Below are positions 23,960 through 32,167 of a stretch of 44,984 nucleotides of DNA, in pieces. Below the pieces are notes generated by a model that ran no database searches, was not told where the DNA came from, and saw only the letters and a program-made list of their open reading frames with translations. The position numbers were made by a program, and so were the translations under genes. The stretch's first letter is position 1; every line of letters starts with the position of its first letter. This DNA comes from an uncultured Lachnospiraceae bacterium (GTDB taxonomy: Bacteria; Bacillota; Clostridia; Lachnospirales; Lachnospiraceae), in contig CAJONG010000007.1 of assembly GCA_905235845.1 (NCBI GenBank), positions 1-44,984 on the forward strand, given 5' to 3'.

Positions 23960-25840
23960 ATGACAATAAATATTGATAATAGCAATGCAAAAGTAACCAA
24001 AGTTTCCGTAATGGGAAGAGTAGATTCCAATACTTACAGTGAATTTCAAGATGCAATCAATAAAGTAGAATACGCCAAGGATGCACTTGTTATTGATCTT
24101 AAGGATGTCGAGTATATATCTTCAGCGGGACTTCGGGTGCTCTTGTCCGCCAGAAAGAAAAAAACAGAGGGAGAGTTTAAGATTATCAACGTATCCGATG
24201 AGGTATATGAGATATTCGAGATGACCGGTTTTAGCAGCATCTTAGACATCGAAAGGGGAAAAGAGGGAATCGCAACCTTCATCAGTCGTTCCTTCAAGGA
24301 GAGTCTTAGGGCAAGGGTGGAAAAGAGCCCGGATACCGTTTTCGTCTCCCATTTAGGAGAGGATTATACATGGCAGGATATCGAGAAATGCGCACAGATC
24401 GCAGCGCACGACCTTTTCAAGTTGGGCGTAAAAAAAGGCACGCATGTCGGCATTTGCTCCGCAAACTCAGCGAACTGGATCATAACTTTCTTAGCCGTAC
24501 AGAAGCTTGGTGCTATCGCTTGTCTTTTAAATTTTAACTATAACGAAAAGGAGATTGCCGATGTTTCGGAGGTCGGCGATATTACCCACCTTTGCTATGG
24601 CGAGATTGCAACGATGAAAGACGAGGAGGCATTTCTGTCCCATATTACTACGGCACCGGGCAGTAAGATAATCAAGCTTTACGATATCAGGAGCAACATT
24701 GATTACAGGACCAGGTTTGGTGAATACCCTGATGTGGAGGGATTGTTTGATGTAAAGGTTGAGGCGGACGATGCCTGTGTCATGATCTATACTTCCGGCT
24801 CTACGGGAAAGCCTAAGGGTGTTCTGCTTTCATCGTATAACATTTTAAATGCTTCCGCTACTATGGCAAAAGCTATTCGCATCGAGGAAAGAGATAAGCT
24901 CTGTCTGATTTTGCCTTTGTTCCATATCTTTGGTATGACGGCCGGACTTTTTTGTAATGCCCTGCGCGGTGCTTCTATCGTAATTCCGGACAATATGAAG
25001 ACGGCAACCATTTTATCGACGATTGAGAAGTATGGCTGTACGTTGTTCCATTCCGTGCCTACCATGGTGATCGCCATTATGAACAACAAGGAATTTTCTG
25101 CGGATAAGGTAAAGCAGTTAAGGTGTACCATTCTTGCAGGTGCACCGGCGACAGAGCCTCAGCTTCGGAAGATGGATGAGACATTTACAGGTACCCATTT
25201 TGTCGGGGCATACGGGTTAAGTGAGATGGCGCCGGTAAGTATGACAGGATATGATGACCCGATTGACCGTGTTGTGGAGACAGTAGGAAAGCCGGTAGAG
25301 AATATAAAGATCAAGATCACAAATATGGAAACAGGCGAAGATTGTCCGACGGGAGAGGTTGGCGAGATCAATGTGGAAGGCTATAACCTGATGTCCTGCT
25401 ATTATAAGGCGGCGCTCGATGCCCAGTCCATTGATGATAGCGGCTGGCTGCATACCGGAGATCTGGGCATGGTGGATACGGACGGTTATTTGCACCTTAC
25501 AGGGCGTGCCAAGGAACTTATTATTCGCGGAGGAGAAAATATCATGCCCAGCGAGGTGGCTGAGGCTATTGCCTTATTTGACGGGGTGTCCGATGTGAAG
25601 GTTCAGGGCGTGCCGGACGATTTCTTTGGAGAAGTAGTAGGTGCGAGCGTAGTGATGAAGGATGGAAAGACGCTTAATGTGGATGCGCTTAAGGAATTTC
25701 TTGCAGATAGGCTTGCGAAGTATAAGATTCCTGCATACATTTTTCAGTATGATGAATTTCCGGTGCTCTCGAATGGCAAGATTGACGCTGTGAGCCTTAA
25801 AAAGGATATGAACGAAAAAGCGGCTGCGTTAAAGGAGTAA
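23960..25840 (+). CDS. STAS domain fused to AMP-forming acyl-CoA synthetase
   Basis: 626 residues with two parts. Residues 1-105 are a STAS (anti-sigma-antagonist-like) domain: VMGRVDSNTYSEF, then DLKDVEYISSAGLRVLL with Ser55 at the position phosphorylated in SpoIIAA. From ~110 to the end is a complete adenylate-forming enzyme: P-loop YTSGSTGKPKG (277-287), GAYGLSEMAP, HTGD (498-501), TGRAKELIIRGGENI hinge, and catalytic Lys607 in NGKID. It should activate a carboxylic acid (fatty or small organic acid) to acyl-AMP and then probably acyl-CoA. AAAGGAG precedes the ATG and the first acyltransferase begins 4 bases after the stop. The fusion is unusual; STAS may gate activity or recruit partners. 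Confidence 0.9.
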   Translation: MTINIDNSNAKVTKVSVMGRVDSNTYSEFQDAINKVEYAKDALVIDLKDVEYISSAGLRVLLSARKKKTEGEFKIINVSDEVYEIFEMTGFSSILDIERGKEGIATFISRSFKESLRARVEKSPDTVFVSHLGEDYTWQDIEKCAQIAAHDLFKLGVKKGTHVGICSANSANWIITFLAVQKLGAIACLLNFNYNEKEIADVSEVGDITHLCYGEIATMKDEEAFLSHITTAPGSKIIKLYDIRSNIDYRTRFGEYPDVEGLFDVKVEADDACVMIYTSGSTGKPKGVLLSSYNILNASATMAKAIRIEERDKLCLILPLFHIFGMTAGLFCNALRGASIVIPDNMKTATILSTIEKYGCTLFHSVPTMVIAIMNNKEFSADKVKQLRCTILAGAPATEPQLRKMDETFTGTHFVGAYGLSEMAPVSMTGYDDPIDRVVETVGKPVENIKIKITNMETGEDCPTGEVGEINVEGYNLMSCYYKAALDAQSIDDSGWLHTGDLGMVDTDGYLHLTGRAKELIIRGGENIMPSEVAEAIALFDGVSDVKVQGVPDDFFGEVVGASVVMKDGKTLNVDALKEFLADRLAKYKIPAYIFQYDEFPVLSNGKIDAVSLKKDMNEKAAALKE

Positions 25841-25844
25841 AGAG

Positions 25845-27044
25845 ATGGCATTTGAGGCGAAAAATGCAGTGTATAACGGTGGACCTTTTCAATCCTACTG
25901 GTGGGCAGATGAGCATGAGCCCATACATCTGGCGATACGGGTGAGCCTTAAGGATCTGATCGATGAAAGCTTAATCAAAGAAGCATGGGAAGAACTAAAA
26001 AGGTACTATCCTTTGATCGACTGCATACCGGATGACTATGATGAGGAAATTCTCTTTTTTAAGGGGGAGGGAGAAAGCGTTCCCATAAAGACTGAGCGCA
26101 TACCGAGGATAGCAGGCGGAGCCGTAAAAAATAGAGGCTTTGTACTTACTTTCTATGAAAATACGCTGACTTTAAGTGCATATCATTCTCTTGCGGATGA
26201 AATCGGATTGATGCGGTTGGCATCGAAGTTGCTTACAGTGTATTTTGCAAAGAAAAACGGGGATGATACAGATTGCTTGACGAAGAAAGGAATCAGGAGA
26301 CCGGAAGAATATTTTGTGCAGAATACAATGCTAAATCCCACAGATTTTAGCCCCCAGGCTCCGGTGCTATATCATGACATTGCAGATGTATTTATGGATT
26401 CTGGAACTGGAAACGATGAAAACGGGATTACCACGGGGCTGCTGGTATTTTCATCCGGATTATTTGAAAATATATGCGACAAATATAATATCAGCGCCGA
26501 TGAGATGATGATTCTTGTGATGGCAAGGGCGATATATCGTCTCTTTCCGGAAGAGAGACGGGCATTAAGTTTCGGTGTTATGACAGACTTCCGTGATACT
26601 TTTGATGTGAAAGAGACGATTGCACCCTGTTCAAAACGGATGCCGCTTGTACTTGACTATGAGGATGTGATACAACGGGAGGAGTTGCTGGCGAAACAGA
26701 TCTCAAGCAAGCGTTCTATGCAGAAAATTGATGATTATATCAAATCTCACGTTGCGTTGGAAAATACCTACGCTGTGCTTAATATCCGTAATGCCTGCAC
26801 CTGTATAAATTATGCGGGATGTCTTGAAGTCGGAGAGTATACATCAGAGATTTGTGGTGTCACAGTGAGTGATTATTCTGCGAACGCCCTGTTTTTGGTG
26901 CAGACAGGTGAAAAGACATATGTCAGTATGCAGTACGGAAAAGAGACAGACAGATATATGACTGCGGTAAAGGATGTGCTTACAGGGCTGGGGATCCACG
27001 ATATTTCCTCAAAAAAAGCATATCGTATTGAGGGAGAGGTTTAG
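25845..27044 (+). CDS. Condensation/CAT-superfamily acyltransferase-like protein, paralogue 1 (divergent)
   Basis: 399 residues, first of five tandem paralogues. They resemble stand-alone NRPS condensation-like proteins (the COG4908 type) and chloramphenicol-acetyltransferase-fold acyltransferases. The active-site motif is SAYHSLADEIG: His114 and Asp118 of HxxxD are kept, but the Gly-Gly after Asp in the other copies is replaced by Glu-Ile. Conserved family blocks are also visible: AWEELKRYYPLID, INYAGCLEVGEYT and, near the end, QYGKETDRYM. It is the most divergent copy. Soluble, no signal peptide. Its ribosome binding site AAGGAG overlaps the end of the ligase gene, so the two are translationally coupled, suggesting it uses the acyl-CoA made there. 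Confidence 0.8.
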   Translation: MAFEAKNAVYNGGPFQSYWWADEHEPIHLAIRVSLKDLIDESLIKEAWEELKRYYPLIDCIPDDYDEEILFFKGEGESVPIKTERIPRIAGGAVKNRGFVLTFYENTLTLSAYHSLADEIGLMRLASKLLTVYFAKKNGDDTDCLTKKGIRRPEEYFVQNTMLNPTDFSPQAPVLYHDIADVFMDSGTGNDENGITTGLLVFSSGLFENICDKYNISADEMMILVMARAIYRLFPEERRALSFGVMTDFRDTFDVKETIAPCSKRMPLVLDYEDVIQREELLAKQISSKRSMQKIDDYIKSHVALENTYAVLNIRNACTCINYAGCLEVGEYTSEICGVTVSDYSANALFLVQTGEKTYVSMQYGKETDRYMTAVKDVLTGLGIHDISSKKAYRIEGEV

Positions 27045-27080
27045 AATATGAAGAAGAGAGAAATAGAGAGGTAGAAAAGC

Positions 27081-28295
27081 ATGAGCAGAACGGAAGCCTT
27101 TGACGGAGGACCATTTTCTCCTTTCTGGTGGCATGATAAGGAAACCTTATACCATAACAAATTTCGTGTAACCCTTGACCATAAGGTGAATCCCAAGATT
27201 TTACGAGAGGCTTGGGATAAAACGAAGAAAGTCTATCCGTTGATTGACTGGGTACCCGATATTAAAGAAGGTAGCATGATTTTCTATCACGAGGATGGAA
27301 AGAATGACCCAATTGAAAGCAGGGTACCAATACTCCCCGGAGGAGAGCTTACAGCACACAGAGTGTTTGCCCTGACCTACTATGAGGATACGGTGACGAT
27401 GAGTGCCTATCACTGTATTGTGGACGGTGGTGGAATTAATGCGATTTTCTCGACAATGATTTATTTTTATCTGGAGGCTTACACAGGTAAAGGTGAAGAG
27501 ACACCACCTGTTATGACAAAAGAAGATCGGCCACCTAAGGACTATTTTATTCCCTTATCATCGGTGGACAGAGGTGATTTCGAGCGTCAGCCGCTAATCA
27601 CTTATCCAAAACGCAAGGGAATGTTTATTGATCTAGATATGTGTCCGGATGAGGATGGTGAGATTAGCATCGCACGCATAAAGGTGCCTGTAGGGGCATT
27701 CATTGGTGCATGTAAGAAAATCGGAGCCAATCCGTCCGCTATGCTTGCCATTTTAATGGCAAAGGCGGCATATGCGCTTCATCCGGATAGATTCGGTGAC
27801 CTTGCCTTTGTGCTTACTATGAGTACAAGAGCAGCATTCGGGATAGAAGAATCCATCGCAAACTGCTCGGCAAATCTTTTGATACCTGTTCAGTATCAGG
27901 ATATCACAGGGGATGAAATGAGTAAGGCAGCATCAAAGATACGGAGTGTCATTGATTACCAGCGCAGGCAGGATTTTTTGAAGACGTTAACGGAGTTTTA
28001 TGAGACATATGACTGGATTCTTGCGAAGCGGTATGCCTTTTTAACCTATATCGGGAAGCTTGATGTGGGCGAAAATACAAAGCACATCAAGGCATTTGAG
28101 ATGACGGATGATTCCACCGACAGTATGTATATGATGGAGTTAAACGGCGAATTTGTCATATCCTTCCAGTTCGGGAAAGTAACGGAGAAGTATATGGGCA
28201 TCATTCGGGAAATATTGTTATCCTTCGGGGTAGAATCGGAGGTTGAAACTGAGACATATCACATTGTAAAGGATTCTGCGGAAGCGGTCTGCTAA
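27081..28295 (+). CDS. Condensation/CAT-superfamily acyltransferase-like protein, paralogue 2
   Basis: 404 residues. HxxxD motif in SAYHCIVDGGGINAIF (His111, Asp115, then Gly-Gly-Gly), matching the HHxxxDG core of condensation and CAT-like enzymes except that Tyr replaces the first His. Shared blocks: AWDKTKKVYPLIDWVP, GANPSAMLAILMAKAAYAL, ANCSANLLIPVQYQDI, LTYIGKLDVGENTKHI and FQFGKVTEKYM. Its opening (GGPFSPFWWHD) resembles that of paralogue 1 (GGPFQSYWWAD), so these two form a subgroup. 36 bases after paralogue 1. Acceptor and donor substrates are not known. Confidence 0.83.
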   Translation: MSRTEAFDGGPFSPFWWHDKETLYHNKFRVTLDHKVNPKILREAWDKTKKVYPLIDWVPDIKEGSMIFYHEDGKNDPIESRVPILPGGELTAHRVFALTYYEDTVTMSAYHCIVDGGGINAIFSTMIYFYLEAYTGKGEETPPVMTKEDRPPKDYFIPLSSVDRGDFERQPLITYPKRKGMFIDLDMCPDEDGEISIARIKVPVGAFIGACKKIGANPSAMLAILMAKAAYALHPDRFGDLAFVLTMSTRAAFGIEESIANCSANLLIPVQYQDITGDEMSKAASKIRSVIDYQRRQDFLKTLTEFYETYDWILAKRYAFLTYIGKLDVGENTKHIKAFEMTDDSTDSMYMMELNGEFVISFQFGKVTEKYMGIIREILLSFGVESEVETETYHIVKDSAEAVC

Positions 28296-28312
28296 GATAC
28301 AGGGGGTACTAA

Positions 28313-29533
28313 ATGGATAATACAGAAAACTATTATATTGCTTATGGTCCGCGCAACCTTCTTTGGCTGATGGATCATTACAACGACATACATATCCGTT
28401 TTTCTGCAGAACTTGATGCAGAAATAGACGGTGAGCTTATGCAAAAAGCGTGGGAGAAAACTATAAATGTTTATCCATGTATCGGCTGCGTGATCGAAAT
28501 GGAGGGCAAGGAACTGTTTTTCTATAAGGCAGACGGCGAGAACAAGGCGATAAAAAGCAAAGCTCCTATAAATCCCGGAAGTGACCTTGTATCAAACTGT
28601 GTCATAACGGCGACTTATTATGGCAATAGAGTTTCGGTAAGTGCATATCACACAATGGTAGACGGCGGAGGACTTAACGAGATATTCAAAACACTACTAT
28701 ACTTTTACATCTCGTCATATACCGGTGTCTATGATGAGCCTGTGACAGTTCAGACAAAAGAAGGAAGAGCACCGGAGGGGTATTACAAAACGGTTTCAAA
28801 AGGTGAACTGGGTGAGTTTACACCTGTACCGCTTCATACTATGCCATATTTGAAAGAATACGCCGAAGATCCCGACATGGCTGCCGATGAGAATGACAGT
28901 AAGTATTTTGCGTCCATAAAGTTTCCGGCAGATGCCTTTATAGTTGAATGCAAGAAGATTGGGGCAAACCCGACTGCCATGCTTGCTCTTTTGACATCAA
29001 AAGCATTTTACGCGCTTAATCCAAAAGAACAGAAGGATCTTCTCTTTGAGATAACTACAAGCGTAAGAAAAATATTCGGTGCTGAGGGTTGCATCTCGAA
29101 CTGCACCTCAGACGTTATTGCTGAGATGTGTTACAAGGACATTGTGAATGATGATGAAGCAGAGCTTGTAAAAAAATTTCGTGCAGAAATGGACAGTCAG
29201 CGTTCGGACGATTATGTGAAAACAAAAAGACAGCTTTCGAGTACGTATGAACTCAATTATGTAAGTAAAAAGATCACTCTTACTTATATCGGGGAAATTG
29301 ATATAGGTGGAAACACAAAGCATATCAGTAGCTTTGAAATGGCTACAAACGCCACGCAGCTTGTGATGCTCATGCAGATAGGAGATGAATTTGTGCTGAT
29401 GCTTGAGTTTGGGAAAGCAACTGGTAGGTACATAAATAAGTTTGCGGAGCTTTTGACCCAAATGGGTATTGAAGCAAAGAAGGTATCTGGGCCACACAAA
29501 GTAATAGTTGATTCGGACAAACAGATATTATGA
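28313..29533 (+). CDS. Condensation/CAT-superfamily acyltransferase-like protein, paralogue 3
   Basis: 406 residues, with SAYHTMVDGGGLNEIF (His113, Asp117). Shared blocks: AWEKTINVYPCIG, KIGANPTAMLALLTSKAFYAL, SNCTSDVIAEMCYKDI, LTYIGEIDIGGNTKHI and EFGKATGRYI. From here on the DNA is visibly more AT-rich at wobble positions than the housekeeping operon. Starts 17 bases after paralogue 2 with a G-rich ribosome binding site (AGGGGGT). Its stop is 17 bases before the next start. Confidence 0.82.
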   Translation: MDNTENYYIAYGPRNLLWLMDHYNDIHIRFSAELDAEIDGELMQKAWEKTINVYPCIGCVIEMEGKELFFYKADGENKAIKSKAPINPGSDLVSNCVITATYYGNRVSVSAYHTMVDGGGLNEIFKTLLYFYISSYTGVYDEPVTVQTKEGRAPEGYYKTVSKGELGEFTPVPLHTMPYLKEYAEDPDMAADENDSKYFASIKFPADAFIVECKKIGANPTAMLALLTSKAFYALNPKEQKDLLFEITTSVRKIFGAEGCISNCTSDVIAEMCYKDIVNDDEAELVKKFRAEMDSQRSDDYVKTKRQLSSTYELNYVSKKITLTYIGEIDIGGNTKHISSFEMATNATQLVMLMQIGDEFVLMLEFGKATGRYINKFAELLTQMGIEAKKVSGPHKVIVDSDKQIL

Positions 29534-29550
29534 TAAGGGGGAGCAAGCCG

Positions 29551-30828
29551 ATGGACAATGACATAGTTATCGCTGATCTTGGGCTTATAACAGAGACTAC
29601 CTTGGGTCAGGATCTCTTTAATCCTGTGCATATAAACTATACGGCGGTATTAGACCACGAAATAGACGAAAAATTGCTTAAAAGAGCATGGGACAGGGTT
29701 AAAAAGGTCTATCCTGTTTTGGACACAGTATTAAAGCTTGAAAGTGGGAGTGTGGAATTCTATATGGATCCGGAGGTGAGAGCCGCTCATGCAAACGATC
29801 ATGCGTATCTAATAGCTGCTGAAAACGGCAACAATGTTCCTATAAAGAGCAAGGTACCGATTGAACCTGGATGTGAACTTGTAGGAAAACGTTTGATTAG
29901 TGTCAGTTATTATGACAATAGCGTAACACTGAGTGCATATCATGCACTTTTAGATGGTGGTGGGTTGAATATTGTATTTACATCAATGCTTTATGTATAT
30001 CTTGCATTGTATACGGGGCATGAGGATAAAGAGCCGGTAGTTGATCTGACAGAAGGAAGAACCGTGAGAGATTACTATCAAGGCGCAACGCTTGAGTATG
30101 TTTTTTCACAGGGATATACACCGGTACCATTGTATACGCTGCCGCTTGGTTGCATTGGGTTCCGTGACAGTGACATGGTAAGAGACCATGATAGTATAGC
30201 AGCCGGTACTTTGAATATACCTGTTAAAAATTTTATAAATTTTTGTAAGGATAATGGCGCAAGCCCTTCATCAATGATGTGCGCACTTCTCGCAAAAGCC
30301 GCATATTCACTCAATCCCGATGTAAGGGATGACATAGTGTTTGACGTTACCGTATCGGTAAGAAAGATACTGGGACTGGACAATACCATCGCAAATTCAG
30401 TAGGTCTTGCAGTAGCCTACACAACGTATGAAGATATTATGAATAAGTCTTTGTCCGAGATTTCACAAAAAATACGCAGTGATGTTGATCTGCAGCGCAC
30501 CAGAGATTATTATTTATCCTTTCGAAGAGTGTTTTGTACATACAAACATTCTCCTATGTATAAGTCAAGAACGGTGACATATATAGGCAAACTTGATGTT
30601 GGTGATAATAATCACCATATTATCGATTTCGATTTAGGGACGAACAGTTTATATAACCTTTTTATGATGCAGCTGAATGATAAGTTCATCCTTTCGCTAT
30701 ATCATGGGAAAGCTACCGAAAAATATATGAATGAACTTGTAAAGCTTTTTGATGAGTTCGGAATAAAAGCAGAGGTCAAAACACCTGTCCATAATATTCC
30801 GACAGATTCAAAAACACCGGTATTGTAA
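29551..30828 (+). CDS. Condensation/CAT-superfamily acyltransferase-like protein, paralogue 4
   Basis: 425 residues from ATG 29551, chosen because AAGGGGGAG lies 8 bases upstream and MDNDIVIADLG aligns with the start of paralogue 5 (MDNSKVLVDLG); an in-frame ATG at 29530 overlaps paralogue 3 and is less likely. Motif SAYHALLDGGGLNIVF (His131, Asp135). Relative to paralogues 1-3 it has an insertion of about 18 residues in the region around 70-95 (including VRAAHANDHAYL). Other blocks: RVKKVYPVLDTVL, GASPSSMMCALLAKAAYSL, VTYIGKLDVGDNNHHI, YHGKATEKYM. Confidence 0.83.
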   Translation: MDNDIVIADLGLITETTLGQDLFNPVHINYTAVLDHEIDEKLLKRAWDRVKKVYPVLDTVLKLESGSVEFYMDPEVRAAHANDHAYLIAAENGNNVPIKSKVPIEPGCELVGKRLISVSYYDNSVTLSAYHALLDGGGLNIVFTSMLYVYLALYTGHEDKEPVVDLTEGRTVRDYYQGATLEYVFSQGYTPVPLYTLPLGCIGFRDSDMVRDHDSIAAGTLNIPVKNFINFCKDNGASPSSMMCALLAKAAYSLNPDVRDDIVFDVTVSVRKILGLDNTIANSVGLAVAYTTYEDIMNKSLSEISQKIRSDVDLQRTRDYYLSFRRVFCTYKHSPMYKSRTVTYIGKLDVGDNNHHIIDFDLGTNSLYNLFMMQLNDKFILSLYHGKATEKYMNELVKLFDEFGIKAEVKTPVHNIPTDSKTPVL

Positions 30829-30878
30829 TAGCAGTACGAGAAAAATCTATCTGAATGACAGGAAGGAGATTCTATATT

Positions 30879-32150
30879 ATGGATAATAGTAAGGTACTTG
30901 TTGATTTAGGGAATGTAAGTATAGATTCCCTGAAGCATGATCTGGACAATCCTGTACATATGAGGTACACAGCTACTTTTGATCATGATATTAATGACGA
31001 GCTTATCATTCAGGCGTGGACTAGGACGAAACGGGTTTATCCCATTATTGACAGCGTACTTGAGTATGATAAGGAACTGATAGAATACTACGGTTCTGAT
31101 AAGAAAGCAAGCGGCGGTAAAACCAGGGTTTTACTCGTAAAGACTGAGGAGGGGGTTAATGACCCCATAAAATCAAAGGTAACGGTTGCTCCGGGTACAG
31201 ACGCAGCTGCTAAACGTACTATATGTATCAGTTACTATGAGAGAAAGGTGACTATCAGCGGATATCATATCGTTACCGATGGTTCGGGATTGAATATGAT
31301 ATTTAATACATTCCTTTTTTCCTATCTTGCATTATACACCGGCCATGAGGACGAAAAACCAACGGTGGAATTGAGGGAGGGCAGAAAACCTGATGAGTAC
31401 TATACTTCTGATATAAAAGGATATATATATGCGCAGGAGTATAATCCGGTACCGTTGTATTCTTTGCCATCGTATTGTAAGACCTTTAATGACAAGGGGC
31501 TTGTGTTTGATGGAAATACCTACTCCGGCTCACTAAGTATTCCTGTTTCGGAGTTTATGAAGCTTTGTAAAGATAATGGTTCAAATCCCTCGTCAATGCT
31601 TTGTGTGCTTACAGCTAAGGCTTCTTATGGTGTGAATAAAGGGGAAACCGATGATGTGGTATTTGTTACAACATTATCTTTGAAGAAGGTTTTGGGGCTT
31701 AATGATGATATTGCAAATGCTTCTAGCTTCATGGTAACTTATGCGTCTTATGATGATGCTATGAAAAAATCCCTTGCGGATGTGACCCAAAGAATCCGTA
31801 AGGATTTGGATATGCAGCGTACAAAGGACTACTGTATAACACATAAAAGAATGGAGGAATCATACTCCCTTGTTCCGAAGTTCATTCCGAAGATTGTAAC
31901 CTATCTGGGAACTGTCAGTATAGGCGATAACATGAAGCATATTGTGGATTTCTCCATGGAGAATGACGGACACTATGTAGTTTATATGATGCAGTTGAAT
32001 GACAGATTCATTATTACATTTCAGTACGATAATCTTACAGGAAAATACCTGAGCGAAATGCAAAAGGTATTGGGAGAGTTGGGTATTGAGGCAGAAATTA
32101 CGCATCCTGTCAGTCGGATAACCAATGATTCAAAGGTAGCAGTACTTTAA
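30879..32150 (+). CDS. Condensation/CAT-superfamily acyltransferase-like protein, paralogue 5
   Basis: 423 residues from ATG 30879; the GGAAGGAGAT site at 30861-30870 decides this start over an in-frame upstream ATG at 30855. Motif SGYHIVTDGSGLNMIF (His130, Asp134; Ser in place of the middle Gly). Shares the insertion near residues 70-95 and the overall pattern with paralogue 4, so copies 4 and 5 are sisters. Other blocks: RTKRVYPIIDSVL, GSNPSSMLCVLTAKASYG, VTYLGTVSIGDNMKHI. In the C-terminal block the GK of the other copies is changed (QYDNLTGKYL). The ABC exporter genes follow. Confidence 0.83.
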   Translation: MDNSKVLVDLGNVSIDSLKHDLDNPVHMRYTATFDHDINDELIIQAWTRTKRVYPIIDSVLEYDKELIEYYGSDKKASGGKTRVLLVKTEEGVNDPIKSKVTVAPGTDAAAKRTICISYYERKVTISGYHIVTDGSGLNMIFNTFLFSYLALYTGHEDEKPTVELREGRKPDEYYTSDIKGYIYAQEYNPVPLYSLPSYCKTFNDKGLVFDGNTYSGSLSIPVSEFMKLCKDNGSNPSSMLCVLTAKASYGVNKGETDDVVFVTTLSLKKVLGLNDDIANASSFMVTYASYDDAMKKSLADVTQRIRKDLDMQRTKDYCITHKRMEESYSLVPKFIPKIVTYLGTVSIGDNMKHIVDFSMENDGHYVVYMMQLNDRFIITFQYDNLTGKYLSEMQKVLGELGIEAEITHPVSRITNDSKVAVL

Positions 32151-32167
32151 GGAGTGAAGTAAACTAC

